Origin: Anaerocolumna jejuensis DSM 15929
GTDB taxonomy: Bacteria; Bacillota; Clostridia; Lachnospirales; Lachnospiraceae
Length of the DNA: 64,000 bases
Assembly (NCBI RefSeq): GCF_900142215.1
Contig: NZ_FRAC01000026.1
Location: forward strand, 1-64,000
Reading direction: 5' to 3'
Position numbers and translations under genes: made by a program. Positions 55,423 through 64,000 of this stretch are shown piece by piece. The notes beneath the pieces are model-generated. The model was not told where the DNA came from. It saw only the letters and a program-made list of their open reading frames with translations, and searched no databases. Every line of letters starts with the position of its first letter. Positions within the stretch are counted from its first letter, which is position 1.

Positions 55423-57441
55423 TCATTCCCCTTCTGTAAAAGCTTCCAGCTGTCTGCTGTGCTTTTCAAAGAAATCCTCCTTGGGCTCCAGGAATTTAAG
55501 CCTGTGGCTTTCTTTTTCTGAAACCAGTTCATTCAGGGGAAGAAAGGCGTATTCCCAATTCCAAAGCTTATTGCCAACAGCAAGGTATTCCCTGATTTTC
55601 TCGCAGCCAGTTGGAGCAATGGGATGCAGCAGCAGTACTCCGGTACGTACCCCATGAAGGGAATCAGCAAGTACCTGCTTTCTCAGGGTGTCGTTATCCG
55701 TTGTTTCCGCCGTTCTCATGTTGTTTACCCAGTATTTATTCATAAAGCGGATATAGGAATCCAGTACATAGGTAAGGCTGTGGAATTCATGGTTGTACAT
55801 ATGCCTTTCATAGGTAAGGATTGCCTCCTCCGATTCCTTTCTCACCTCTTCACTGATTTCATTATCCGGAAGCTTGGATTCATAATATTTCTGGGCGGTG
55901 TAGAAGCAGGAGCGAACCAGCCTGTTAAATACGTTGGTTAAGAGGTTTCCTTCCTTTAACACCGGGTCAACTCCCTCCCTTTCCTCCTGGGGCAGATATA
56001 CCTGGGGCTTAAAGCTCACACTTTTGGATGCCAGGCCCAAGCTCAGGAAGTGGATACGAAGCTGCTCGGGTGTATAATAATCAAGAAGCTCCCTGGCCAT
56101 AGGAGGCTTTATGGCACTGCTGCTGCCGGCCTTTTTATCCATAAACAGGATGTGCCTGTTAGCAATAAGCTGAGGAGCAACGAATTTATCCATGTCGGCT
56201 TTTTCCCCATATTGCAGCTTAAGAGCTGAAAACAATGCCATTTCTGCATTTCCATAGAAATAGATATTGTCCTCACCGATAAACTGATATACCTTAGCCT
56301 CTTCCTTCTCCCACCAGTTCCTCCATTCCTCCTGATCCTTTCCCTGCATTTCAAGGTAAGTTCTTGTAAAGGAAATAGGTGCCCATAAGGATTCCGGCCA
56401 TACCCAGAAGGTCAAATCCTTCATATCTTCCTTATCCGGTACCGGCACGCCCCATTCAATATTGCCGGACAGGCGGAATGGTACTAAGGTTTTTCCGGTA
56501 CGAAAGCGTATTCCCTTTACATTTAGAACCTCTCTTGCCTTATCCCTGTCCGTTAAATCCTTCATCACATAGGTTACAGAAGCCTTGTTCTCCTCTTTTA
56601 AAAGCTCATGTTCGGGAAAAAGCCTGTTTAATTCCTCTTCTGTGGTTCCTGTTCTCTCCAATTCGCTCTTCTTTACATAAATGCAGGGGGACTTTAGGAA
56701 TTCTTCAATGGTCTTTAGAATATATTTTCTCGTATTTCCCGTTCTTTCCTTTGCCACATAGTGAATCAGCCACTCTGTACATTCCTCCAGCTTAAAATAC
56801 CAGTTGGCGACCTCTCTTACTTCCGGTGTTTTGCCGGACAAGGTGCTCTTGGGGTTCAGGAGTTCACTTGGCATATACTGATGTCCAAGAGAGCATTCAT
56901 CTGCATAGGCCTTTTCCGAGGCACAGCCTTCAATGGGACAGTTTCCCACGACCTGTCTTCCGTTTAAGAATACACCAAAGTCCGGGTCAAAAAACTGAGG
57001 CGTGGACAATTTCTCCAAAAAACCATTCTGATAGAGGGTATCGAAGATTTCCCTTGATACCTCTTTATGAATCTCTCCGGCTCTGTCCAGGGCTGAAGCT
57101 GCATAAAGGTTCAGGCTGATTTCATAAGCAGCCAGGGTATCCTTCTGGTGGTTATGGTTTTTCCTTACATAATCCCTAATTGTCTCCTCATAACCGGCTC
57201 CCTTTTCTTCCTTTAGTTTCCGGTAGCTTTCTAAGATAGGTGAACCGTAGCAGTCTGTGCCGGATACAAAGATAACATTTTCTTCTCCAATCCGATCCCG
57301 TAAAAATCTTGCAAAGGTGTCCGCATGAACGAATACACCTCCAATATGTCCAAAATGCAGTTCCTTATTACCATAGGGCATTCCAGCCGTTATGATCGCT
57401 CTTTTTGGAAATTCCGGCCTGCTTTTTTCCTTTTCCATCAT
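55423..57441 (-). CDS. metG: methionyl-tRNA synthetase, variant without a standard KMSKS loop
   Basis: 672 aa, ATG at 57441 after AAAGGAGTAATATTT. Class I signature HFGHIGG (HIGH box), MPYGNKELH before it, metal-binding knuckle in a variant form (GNCPIEGCASEKAY, then ECSLGH), and the anticodon-binding region after it (FNRLVRSCFYTAQKYYES). Where KMSKS is expected there is FMDKKAGSSSAIK. The gene sits behind a T-box leader whose apparent specifier is ATG. It charges tRNA-Met with methionine if active. Because of the altered loop it may be a second, specialised copy; the chromosome would then have another metG. Confidence 0.75.
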   Translation of the reverse strand: MMEKEKSRPEFPKRAIITAGMPYGNKELHFGHIGGVFVHADTFARFLRDRIGEENVIFVSGTDCYGSPILESYRKLKEEKGAGYEETIRDYVRKNHNHQKDTLAAYEISLNLYAASALDRAGEIHKEVSREIFDTLYQNGFLEKLSTPQFFDPDFGVFLNGRQVVGNCPIEGCASEKAYADECSLGHQYMPSELLNPKSTLSGKTPEVREVANWYFKLEECTEWLIHYVAKERTGNTRKYILKTIEEFLKSPCIYVKKSELERTGTTEEELNRLFPEHELLKEENKASVTYVMKDLTDRDKAREVLNVKGIRFRTGKTLVPFRLSGNIEWGVPVPDKEDMKDLTFWVWPESLWAPISFTRTYLEMQGKDQEEWRNWWEKEEAKVYQFIGEDNIYFYGNAEMALFSALKLQYGEKADMDKFVAPQLIANRHILFMDKKAGSSSAIKPPMARELLDYYTPEQLRIHFLSLGLASKSVSFKPQVYLPQEEREGVDPVLKEGNLLTNVFNRLVRSCFYTAQKYYESKLPDNEISEEVRKESEEAILTYERHMYNHEFHSLTYVLDSYIRFMNKYWVNNMRTAETTDNDTLRKQVLADSLHGVRTGVLLLHPIAPTGCEKIREYLAVGNKLWNWEYAFLPLNELVSEKESHRLKFLEPKEDFFEKHSRQLEAFTEGE

Positions 57442-57663
57442 AAATATTACTCCTTTTCTTTCCTAGTATTTACTTCTAATTAATTTCCTATTTCAGATTA
57501 TGATTTTGTCCTTCTATTTCTTTTATTTCAGATCATCCGTTTCTATGCTTCTGTTCCTTTTATTTCAGATTAACCATTTCTATTTTTAACTGTATCCGCT
57601 GCTCTGCTCATGTATAAGCCAACAGAATTCTAAACTGGCCCTTCTCTGTTCTTAAAAAAGGGT

Positions 57664-57942
57664 ATAAAAAAACACCTCCTGCAATTATGATTACAGGGGC
57701 GAATCTATCGCGGTACCACCCTATTTTTATTAATATGTCACCATATTAACCTCTTTAAGTACGATCATACTCTAGTCCTGTAACGGGAACCCACGTCATA
57801 GCATCACGGTTTAGATAAACCGATCCGTATGCAGCTCCGAGGCTTGTTTCATCTTTCTTCCATTGCTCCTTCCCACCATACGGAGCTCTCTGTAAATTTC
57901 CGATAGAATACTTCCCTCTTCATAGCCTTTCCTTATTGCTCT
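57664..57942 (-). promoter_or_regulatory. T-box riboswitch leader of metG
   Basis: On the minus strand the T-box core AGGGTGGTACCGCG is complementary to 57709-57722, followed by the terminator CGCCCCTGTAATCATAATTGC-AGGAGGTG and a run of seven T (57664-57671). Upstream are stem I (GAGAGCTC..GGTGGGAAGGAGC) and a stretch GAAAGATGAAACAAGC whose ATG is the probable specifier codon (Met). Uncharged tRNA-Met would stabilise the antiterminator and turn the gene on. Confidence 0.85.
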
Positions 57943-57943
57943 T

Positions 57944-57972
57944 AGTATATTCAGAAATTCTTTTCTTGTCAA
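57944..57972 (-). promoter_or_regulatory. promoter of the metG T-box transcript
   Basis: Minus strand: TTGACA (57967-57972), exactly 17 bases, TATACT (57944-57949). About 500 bases before metG, consistent with the long leader. Confidence 0.8.
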
Positions 57973-58102
57973 GGATTTATATAAATGTCGATTTATCCCA
58001 CTATTTGTCCGTAAGACCTGCCTTTCATTAACGAACTTTTTTGTAAAACTACCATATATTGAAAACATCTAAAACAAATTTACATCCTGGGGAGGCTCCT
58101 TC

Positions 58103-58990
58103 ATGAAACCTAAGACTTATGATTTTGCCGTTATCGGCGGGGATTTACGGCAGGTTTATATGGCTGAGGATTTATCATCCCGCGGTTTTTCCGTTTTACT
58201 CTACGGGCTGGAAAACCTGTGCAGCAAAGCTTATATAGAACATGCCAAATCTTTGCCCCAAGCAATAGATTCCAGCAAGGTTATTCTTACACCCATTCCT
58301 TTTACGAAAAATGGCATTCAAATCCTATCTGTGGATGCCAAGTCAGATTTAACTCCGGAAATTCTCTGCACTCATCTTAAGAAAGGCCATAAGCTTTACG
58401 GCGGATGTTTTACCGAAAGCATTCGGGATTTCTGTGAAACAAACGAGATTTATTATAACGATTTTATGGAAGACGAAGAAATCACTCTGTTCAACACAAT
58501 AGCAACAGCAGAGGGCACCATTGCCGAAGCAGTTATTAACAGCAGCGGCAATCTTCATGGAAGCTCCTGCCTCATATTAGGATATGGAAGATGTGCAAAG
58601 ACCCTGGCAGAAAAATTAAAAGGTCTGTGCGGGCAGCTTACTGTCGCCGCCAGATCTCCTCTTGCTATTGCTCAGGCTAAAACTTCTTCCTTCGATGCTA
58701 TGTCTCTTTCAGAGCTTACAGAAACAATATCTGAATATGACTACATTTTTAACACAATTCCTGCCCTGGTACTGGACAGAGAGCTTTTAGAAAATACCAA
58801 ACAGGATGTGGTTATCATTGATATTGCTTCCGCCCCTGGCGGTGTCGATTTCATTGCCGCAAGGGAGTTATCCCGTAACGCCAAGCTTTGTCTTGGTCTG
58901 CCAGGTAAATATGCACCCAAAGCAAGTGCAGCCTTTTTAACCAGATATCTATTAAGCAGTTTAGGAGAACAACAGTCCTGTCCTGTCTAA
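58103..58990 (+). CDS. dpaA: dipicolinate synthase subunit A
   Basis: 295 aa, ATG at 58103 behind GGGGAGGCTCCTTC. Rossmann NAD(P)-binding: FAVIGGDLRQVYMAE at the N-terminus and CLILGYGRCAKTLAEKL in the second half; also GGCFTES, PALVLDRELL and LGLPGKYAPKASA, all typical of SpoVFA/DpaA. With DpaB it oxidises an intermediate of lysine biosynthesis to dipicolinic acid during sporulation, in the mother cell. 35 bases before dpaB. Mother-cell sigma factor control is expected, but I did not identify a convincing site in the 58000-58100 region. Confidence 0.92.
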   Translation: MKPKTYDFAVIGGDLRQVYMAEDLSSRGFSVLLYGLENLCSKAYIEHAKSLPQAIDSSKVILTPIPFTKNGIQILSVDAKSDLTPEILCTHLKKGHKLYGGCFTESIRDFCETNEIYYNDFMEDEEITLFNTIATAEGTIAEAVINSSGNLHGSSCLILGYGRCAKTLAEKLKGLCGQLTVAARSPLAIAQAKTSSFDAMSLSELTETISEYDYIFNTIPALVLDRELLENTKQDVVIIDIASAPGGVDFIAARELSRNAKLCLGLPGKYAPKASAAFLTRYLLSSLGEQQSCPV

Positions 58991-59025
58991 TTACAGTCCT
59001 TTGTTTCTCCGGAAGTGAGGTATTT

Positions 59026-59613
59026 ATGTCATTGCACAATAAAAACATCGGAATTGCATTAACCGGTTCCTTTTGTACCTATGATAAAACCTTTGAAGAA
59101 GTTGAAAAACTATTAAGAGAAGATGCTAATGTTTATCCTATACTTTCCTTCAACGCCCAGAAAATTGATTCCCGTTTCGGTAAGGCAGAGGATTTCCATC
59201 GCAGACTGACGGAGCTTACAGGCCATACACCCATTACCACAATAGAAGATGCGGAACCTGTGGGCCCAAAGGAAATGTTTGATATTCTGGCAATTATTCC
59301 ATGTACCGGCAATACCCTTGCCAAGATGGCTGCCGGCATAACCGATACTCCTGTCTTAATGGCCGCAAAAGCTCATATCCGTAACAATAAGCCTTTGGTT
59401 ATCTCGATTGCTACCAATGATGCTCTTGGCAACAATTTAAAGAATATCGGAAATCTCTTAAATCAAAAAAATATCTATTTTGTTCCTTTTGGTCAGGATA
59501 GCCCTAACGGAAAGCCCAAATCCATGATTGCTCATACTCATCTGCTGACCTTAACCCTGGAAAGTGCCCTGGAAGGCAAACAGCTTCAGCCCGTTGTTAT
59601 CAGTCCCTTCTAA
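59026..59613 (+). CDS. dpaB: dipicolinate synthase subunit B
   Basis: 195 aa, ATG at 59026 after GGAAGTGAGGTATTT. Flavoprotein (HFCD) fold: GIALTGSFCTYDKTFEEV at the start, IIPCTGNTLAKMAAGITDTPVLMAAKAH in the middle, and FVPFGQDSPNGKPKSMIAH near the end. Forms the active complex with DpaA. The pair shows that the organism makes endospores. It is followed by a terminator shared with the converging GH16 gene. Confidence 0.92.
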   Translation: MSLHNKNIGIALTGSFCTYDKTFEEVEKLLREDANVYPILSFNAQKIDSRFGKAEDFHRRLTELTGHTPITTIEDAEPVGPKEMFDILAIIPCTGNTLAKMAAGITDTPVLMAAKAHIRNNKPLVISIATNDALGNNLKNIGNLLNQKNIYFVPFGQDSPNGKPKSMIAHTHLLTLTLESALEGKQLQPVVISPF

Positions 59614-59689
59614 AAGTCAGGGTAATTGGGGTAATTGCTATTTATTAAAGCATTTTCCAGTTATTTTATGCATTTTCCCATATGTTAAG

Positions 59690-59732
59690 AAAAGCCTGGG
59701 CTGCAAGCTCCCCTGCAGCTCCAGGCTTTTCT
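59690..59732. terminator. bidirectional terminator between dpaB and the GH16 gene
   Basis: Stem AAAAGCCTGG / CCAGGCTTTT, with an inner GCTGCA / TGCAGC, T runs on both strands. Confidence 0.85.
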
Positions 59733-59742
59733 CCCTTAAAGA

Positions 59743-60984
59743 TTATTGAACTCTTGTAAGATACCATTTCTGGGCATCTGTATTATTATCCGTATATTGC
59801 TGTACGGCCGCACCGTCCTCATTGGATGCATCGGACACGTCCATCACTAAACCGGTGGCCTTTGATACCAGCTTGTAATAACCGCCTCCTACACCAATAA
59901 TCTTCCACCGTTGGGCATCATTTCCATTGTCCGTGCACTGTTGGAGCTGCAGACCTACGGTAGCCGCCCCGTATGGAACATCAAGAGCCTTGCCGCTGTG
60001 TACTGCTGTCAGCTTATAATATCCACCTCCCATATCATCAATGCGGAACTTCTGGTTATTGCCATTGACATTGGTCCACTGGTGCATCTTTGCTCCGTCG
60101 TCATAGGAAACTTCTTTGACATCCAGTACTTTCCCGCTGCACTTGGCTGTCAGTGTATAGATTCCCCCACTGACAATATCCGGTGTGGTTGTCTCTGCTT
60201 TATATACTCTGACATAATCTACAAGCATCTGCGCCGGGAAAGCTGTCTGGCCGTTCGGGCTTCCCGGCCAATTACCGCCCACCGCCAGATTTAACAGTAT
60301 GAAGAAAGGTTTTTGGAATTCTTCCGTTCCTCCTGTATTATTCTGGATGTAGAATTCATTAAACTGCGCACCGTCAACGAACCATCTGATATAATTTGCA
60401 TCCCATTCAATAGCATAGGTATGGAATTGGGAGAAATCAATTGAGCCTGATACCTGCCCATAATCAGCTTGCCCGTTGGAATCCCAGTGAACCGTGCCGT
60501 TTACATATGAATTGTTATTAACACGCTCCATAATGTCGATTTCGCCGCATTTCGGCCAGCCGTCGGGGTTAATATTATTGCCCAGCATCCAGAAAGCAGG
60601 CCATAGCCCCTGTCCGGAAGGAAGCTTAATCCTTGCTTCAATCCTGCCATAGGTAAAGCTCTTCAATCCCTGGGTCTTTATTCTTGCGGAGGTGTAGTTC
60701 ATTCCCCCGTAAGCTTCATTCCTGGCCGTTATAGCAAGATTTCCGCCAGAAACTGATACATTTTGTGACCGATTGGTATAGTATTCCAGTTCATTATTCC
60801 CCCAGCCGCCAATGCCTGTCCCAGTTTCAGCCGTCCAATTGGAGGTATCCAGACTGCTTCCGTTAAACTCATCGCTCCAGACCAAAGACCAATTGGTTGC
60901 TGCCTCTGGTTTCACAGAAGGCAGCCAGGAAATAACAAGAGCCAAAACCAATAAAATACTTAATAATTTCCCTTTTCTTAACAT
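59743..60984 (-). CDS. secreted GH16 endo-beta-1,3-glucanase with ricin-type lectin domain
   Basis: 413 aa, ATG at 60984 after AAGGAGATGTAATT. Signal peptide 1-29 (PEAATN). GH16 about 33-265 with E148-I-D150-I-M-E153 (nucleophile E148, acid/base E153). A beta-trefoil ricin/CBM13 domain about 275-413 with QKF/QRW/QKW repeats (NNQKFRI, DAQRWKI, DAQKWYL). The catalytic domain is very similar to the GH16 at 21552-22811 but the binding modules differ, so the two enzymes probably share the reaction (laminarin-type beta-1,3-glucan) and differ in target surface. Stands alone, 38 kb from the main locus. Confidence 0.92.
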   Translation of the reverse strand: MLRKGKLLSILLVLALVISWLPSVKPEAATNWSLVWSDEFNGSSLDTSNWTAETGTGIGGWGNNELEYYTNRSQNVSVSGGNLAITARNEAYGGMNYTSARIKTQGLKSFTYGRIEARIKLPSGQGLWPAFWMLGNNINPDGWPKCGEIDIMERVNNNSYVNGTVHWDSNGQADYGQVSGSIDFSQFHTYAIEWDANYIRWFVDGAQFNEFYIQNNTGGTEEFQKPFFILLNLAVGGNWPGSPNGQTAFPAQMLVDYVRVYKAETTTPDIVSGGIYTLTAKCSGKVLDVKEVSYDDGAKMHQWTNVNGNNQKFRIDDMGGGYYKLTAVHSGKALDVPYGAATVGLQLQQCTDNGNDAQRWKIIGVGGGYYKLVSKATGLVMDVSDASNEDGAAVQQYTDNNTDAQKWYLTRVQ

Positions 60985-61188
60985 AATTACATCTCCTTCT
61001 CATTTATTATTTCAGACCACGCCGCGCGATCATGGTCCTGAAATCCAATAATTTGGGGAAATAGGTATTTTCAGGCTTTTTACTGATTTTACCCTCCACA
61101 CATGGATTATTATACACTAATTAGAATTTATTGTAAATGTATTCTGTTAATATATGGTATATATTTACTATATTTTGGCACTTCGTTC

Positions 61189-61241
61189 AAAAAAAGCAGA
61201 AAGACTGATAAGTCGCAATTCTTCCTTATCATCTTACTGCT
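61189..61241 (-). terminator. terminator of the epimerase gene
   Basis: Imperfect stem (AGCAGTAAGATGATAA paired with TTATCAGTCTTTCTGCT) followed on the minus strand by seven T, 92 bases past the stop at 61333. The rest of the gap 60985-61332 shows nothing else. Confidence 0.65.
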
Positions 61242-61332
61242 TTTTACTTTATTACTATTGCTTTGGGATTATTAATTACTTATTATCAATAATTTCTATC
61301 CGGACAATTATGCAGCCTTTCGCTTTTAGCAA

Positions 61333-62349
61333 TTAACCTTTAATTGCTTTTACCGCATTATCCAGTGCATCTATTACCTTATCGCACCATCTGTCAAATA
61401 CGATATCCTCTTTCTGGCATTCCGGATGGCTTAATACATAATTCACTGTCTCCTTTACCTGCTGATCAAACCGCTTGGTACAGGTAAAGCCCGGAACCAG
61501 CCTTTTGATTTTGGAATTATCAAATACGACAGAATTGGCTTTATCTCCAATGAGTGCTCCTTTAAAATCCTCTGTACTTGCGGCATCCAAAAACTCAGAG
61601 GAAACATAGTATGGCTTCAGCTCAACTCCCAGCGCATCGGCAATTGCTTTATATATCTGATTCCAGGTAAGTGTCTCATCGGATGTAATCTGAACGGCCT
61701 CTCCAATTGCATGGATATTTCCCATTAAACCAATAAAGCCCTTTGCAAAGTCACTGTTATGGGTCATTGTCCAGAGCGAAGTGCCGTCACCCTGTATCAG
61801 GACCTTCTTCCCCTCCAGCATTCTCTTAACCACCTGATAGCTTCCATTTGCACCATGAACACCTAAGGGAACATTCTTCTCATCATAGGTATGGCTGGGT
61901 CTTACGATGGTCACCGGGAAGCCCTCTTCCCTGTAAAGCTTCATCAGATAATCCTCACAGGCAATCTTATTTCTGGAGTATTCCCAATAAGGGTTCGCCA
62001 AGGGAGTTCCCTCCGTTATACGGAAATCCGATAAGGGTTTCTGGTAGGCTGATGCTGAGCTGATGAAGATGAACTGCTTTGTCTTTCCCTTAAACAACCG
62101 GTAATCCCTCTTAAGCTGTTCCGGTACAAAAGCGATAAAATCCGCTACCACATCAAAATCAAGGTCCTTTATCAGCTCCGCTACTTTCTCTTCCTCGCTG
62201 ATATCGGCTATCAGCTCCTTTACCTGACCGCTAAAGATATTGTTTCTGCTGCCTCTGTTAAGTAAATACAAATCATGTCCATCCTCTGCCAGTTTCTTTG
62301 AGATGGCAGTACTTATGGTGCCTGTTCCTCCAATAAATAAAACTTTCAT
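61333..62349 (-). CDS. NAD-dependent epimerase/dehydratase family protein
   Basis: 338 aa, ATG at 62349 behind GGAGGAAGC. N-terminal Rossmann motif GGTGTISTAISKKL, then LLNRGSRNN suggesting NADP-type binding, FIFISSASAY (Ser), PYWEYSRNKIACE (the YxxxK pair in YSRNK) and VRPSHTYDE. These are extended SDR signature elements; the family includes sugar-nucleotide epimerases and RNA-binding relatives. Product and substrate unknown. Forms an operon with the aldo-keto reductase 56 bases upstream. Confidence 0.85.
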   Translation of the reverse strand: MKVLFIGGTGTISTAISKKLAEDGHDLYLLNRGSRNNIFSGQVKELIADISEEEKVAELIKDLDFDVVADFIAFVPEQLKRDYRLFKGKTKQFIFISSASAYQKPLSDFRITEGTPLANPYWEYSRNKIACEDYLMKLYREEGFPVTIVRPSHTYDEKNVPLGVHGANGSYQVVKRMLEGKKVLIQGDGTSLWTMTHNSDFAKGFIGLMGNIHAIGEAVQITSDETLTWNQIYKAIADALGVELKPYYVSSEFLDAASTEDFKGALIGDKANSVVFDNSKIKRLVPGFTCTKRFDQQVKETVNYVLSHPECQKEDIVFDRWCDKVIDALDNAVKAIKG

Positions 62350-62405
62350 CGCTTCCTCCTTGTAAGATTAATAGTCTGAATAATTTTATCTTATAAAGCT
62401 GCTTC

Positions 62406-63542
62406 TTACTTTCCTGCTAGTATATTGTCCACTCTCTTCAATTCGTTTCTTATTTTTAAGCTCTGGGGACATCTGTCTTCGCACAGTCCGCAATCTTTAC
62501 AGTCCGCAAATGTCTTACCGTCATTCTTCTTATAGCCTTCCATTTCATTTTTCGCATAATCCGTAAGGCCATAGACATTATGATAGGTATATAAGTTGAA
62601 TATTTTAGGAATATCAATGCCTGCCGGACATGGCTGGCAGTAGGCACAGCCTGTACAGTAAAGCTCACTGAATTTCTTTAAATTTTCGGCTGATTCACCA
62701 AGCTGCACCCATTCATCCTCTGTTAAGCCTTCCTTGCTGCTGGCAATCACCACATTCTTTTCTACCATATCCTCAGTTCCCATACCGGAAAGTGCGCAGC
62801 TCATATAAGGATTTCCCAATACGAACTTAAAGGCCAGCTCATAGGTTGAGATGGAGGGCTTGCCGGTAAGCTTCGTATAAAGATCCGTGGGAGCTGCAAG
62901 CCTGCCGCCTCCTACCGGTCCCATTGCTACTACACCAAGGCCCTTTGACGCTGCGTATTGTATCATTTCCTCATTGCTCCGGTCCAAAAGATTGTATTGA
63001 ACCAGCATGGTCTCCATGGGAATTCCCCTCTCTTCAGCTTTATCAATAATATATTTGATATGCTCCGCTTTGTCATGGAAGGAAAAGGATATATGCTTTA
63101 TTAAACCTTCCTCCTTTGCTTTCTGTGCTTCTTCCAGGAGGTTAAGTCCAAGGACTCCTTTGTCGTATTCTTCCCTGCTAAGGCCCCAAAAATGGTAGAA
63201 GTCTATATAAGGGGTATCCAGCTTTTTTAAACTCTGCTCTAACAATCTTCTGTAATCTCCCGCTTCCTTACACTTATCCACCGGTATCTTTGTGGAAAAC
63301 ATAACCTTTTCCCTGATTTCCTTAAGGGCTTTCCCCACCGTAATTTCACTGTTATTGTGGCAATAATAAGGAGCGGTATCGAAATAGTTCACCCCTTCTT
63401 CATAGGCCTTTAAAAGCATGGGAACGGCTTTGTCATCATCAATATACCATTTACCATCCTTTTCGTACTCTGGCAGCCTCATACAGCCAAAGCCTAAAGC
63501 TGATATCATAGAACCAGTATTACCGAATTTCCTGTAATTCAT
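62406..63542 (-). CDS. aldo-keto reductase with C-terminal 4Fe-4S domain
   Basis: 378 aa, ATG at 63542. AKR barrel with the tetrad in YFDTAPYY (D, Y), MFSTKIPV (K) and YIDFYHFWG (H). A ferredoxin-like tail carries CTGCAYCQPC and CKDCGLCEDRCP, so up to two [4Fe-4S] clusters, as in a common clostridial subfamily. Probably reduces small aldehydes or ketones with NAD(P)H, perhaps linked to ferredoxin. First gene of the two-gene operon; the promoter at 63586-63616 has MerR-type spacing. Confidence 0.9.
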   Translation of the reverse strand: MNYRKFGNTGSMISALGFGCMRLPEYEKDGKWYIDDDKAVPMLLKAYEEGVNYFDTAPYYCHNNSEITVGKALKEIREKVMFSTKIPVDKCKEAGDYRRLLEQSLKKLDTPYIDFYHFWGLSREEYDKGVLGLNLLEEAQKAKEEGLIKHISFSFHDKAEHIKYIIDKAEERGIPMETMLVQYNLLDRSNEEMIQYAASKGLGVVAMGPVGGGRLAAPTDLYTKLTGKPSISTYELAFKFVLGNPYMSCALSGMGTEDMVEKNVVIASSKEGLTEDEWVQLGESAENLKKFSELYCTGCAYCQPCPAGIDIPKIFNLYTYHNVYGLTDYAKNEMEGYKKNDGKTFADCKDCGLCEDRCPQSLKIRNELKRVDNILAGK

Positions 63543-63585
63543 TGTAAAACCCCCTGTTTTTAATAAAATTTATCAATTATTATTA

Positions 63586-63616
63586 ATTATACCTCATAGA
63601 GTTAACTCTAGGTCAA
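63586..63616 (-). promoter_or_regulatory. MerR-type promoter of the reductase operon
   Basis: Minus strand: TTGACC (63611-63616), a 19-base spacer, TATAAT (63586-63591). The spacer is filled by the dyad TAGAGTTAACTCTA. A 19-base spacer with a central palindrome is the architecture of MerR-family activator sites (for example those responding to aldehydes), which is apt for an aldo-keto reductase. The regulator is not in the window. Confidence 0.7.
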
Positions 63617-63627
63617 ATGTTTTTTAC

Positions 63628-63684
63628 TCCACAAAAAATAATAATCGCCAGATAAGATAAAATACTCTTAGACTGGCGATTATT
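63628..63684 (-). terminator. terminator of the GH130 gene
   Basis: Perfect 12-bp stem AATAATCGCCAG / CTGGCGATTATT, 21-base loop, then ATTTTTTG on the minus strand. Confidence 0.8.
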
Positions 63685-63751
63685 ATAATTATTATAAGAC
63701 AATATGGTTATTAAATTATTAATTACATTATAGATATATCTGTCACACATT

Positions 63752-64000
63752 TTACACCGGATACTTGATTAGCTCTGTAAGCAATTCGTCCATATCAATT
63801 TGGGCTACGGCTATATATTTATCACCTGCACCATAATATACATTCAGCTGACCCTTATAAACAAAAGCGCCTTCCGGGAAAACAACATTATTTACATCAC
63901 CGAAAAGTTCATATTCTTCCGCAGGCTCCAGAATCGGATAAGGTAAACGTGCAGTAATAATAGACGGCTTTTCAAAATCAAGAAGAGCCGCTCCTCCCCG
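63752..64000 (-). CDS. GH130 family glycoside phosphorylase, C-terminal part
   Basis: The last 82 residues, the rest lying beyond base 64000. GAALLDFEKPSIITARLPYP, ILEPAEEYELFGDVNNVVFP and GAFVYKGQLNVYYGAGDKY match the end of GH130 beta-mannoside phosphorylases, where FPxG and YYGAxD belong to the five-bladed propeller. These cytoplasmic enzymes split beta-mannosides with phosphate, giving mannose-1-phosphate. The substrate (Man-GlcNAc or Man-Glc) cannot be read from this part. Confidence 0.85.
   Translation of the reverse strand, partial: RGGAALLDFEKPSIITARLPYPILEPAEEYELFGDVNNVVFPEGAFVYKGQLNVYYGAGDKYIAVAQIDMDELLTELIKYPV

Noticed and set aside
58040..58062. CATATATTG as a mother-cell sigma -10 box for dpaA
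   Set aside because: The matching -35 could not be found at the right distance; too weak to annotate.
57811..58068. 85-codon open frame upstream of metG
   Set aside because: It lies inside the T-box leader, whose stem I and specifier explain the sequence; no ribosome binding site.

Overview
The window looks like chromosomal DNA of an anaerobic, spore-forming Firmicute of the class Clostridia. This rests on a dipicolinate synthase pair (dpaA/dpaB, 58.1-59.6 kb), a T-box leader on a methionyl-tRNA synthetase gene, a NiCo-type riboswitch on a P-type ATPase gene, strong GGAGG ribosome binding sites, AT-rich sequence and several radical or Fe-S enzymes. It matches a plant- or fungal-polymer degrader: about ten genes encode secreted glycan-active proteins.

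Layout. (1) 0-9 kb: an IS630-type transposase fragment, then a very AT-rich five-gene minus-strand operon (two GT2 glycosyltransferases, a divergent GT-A enzyme, a PHP-GH3 fusion and a radical SAM protein). It is driven by one promoter with a textbook cre site over its start and is bounded on the right by two abutting transposase fragments. This is the best candidate for an undescribed system. (2) 9.4-13.1 kb: a frameshifted BtrH-like pseudogene and a cation P-type ATPase behind a NiCo riboswitch with a clear terminator switch. (3) 13.2-17 kb: small unassigned or immunity-like genes and a PAF-acetylhydrolase-like lipase/esterase. (4) 17-31 kb: a secreted fungal-cell-wall-degrading locus: a chitinase with three GH18 domains, GH16 and GH64 beta-1,3-glucanases, a large protein with an unassigned catalytic domain and a secreted metallophosphatase. 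These share CBM5/12, beta-gamma-crystallin and chitobiase-C modules, and at least two upstream or 5' segments have been copied within the locus. (5) 31.7-39.2 kb: a YesN/YesM two-component system, a sialidase/GH93-like protein with ricin lectin repeats and an orphan sugar-binding lipoprotein. (6) 39.4-54.2 kb: a patchwork of regulators, hydrolases, an LRR-transglutaminase-Ig protein, many decayed genes, an internally deleted tyrosine recombinase beside a decayed tRNA-Ala copy, and the intact tRNA-Ala 2.7 kb away; this looks like an old integration site. (7) 55-64 kb: a cystatin-like protein, T-box/metG, dpaAB, a second GH16-ricin glucanase, an epimerase/aldo-keto reductase operon with a MerR-style promoter, and the end of a GH130 phosphorylase gene.

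Working together, the 17-39 kb genes would sense (YesMN), hydrolyse (GH16, GH64, GH18) and capture (solute-binding protein) sugars from beta-1,3-glucan and chitin, as in fungal walls. The ABC permeases for that binding protein are not in the window. All functions are inferred by reading the sequence; no database search was possible.
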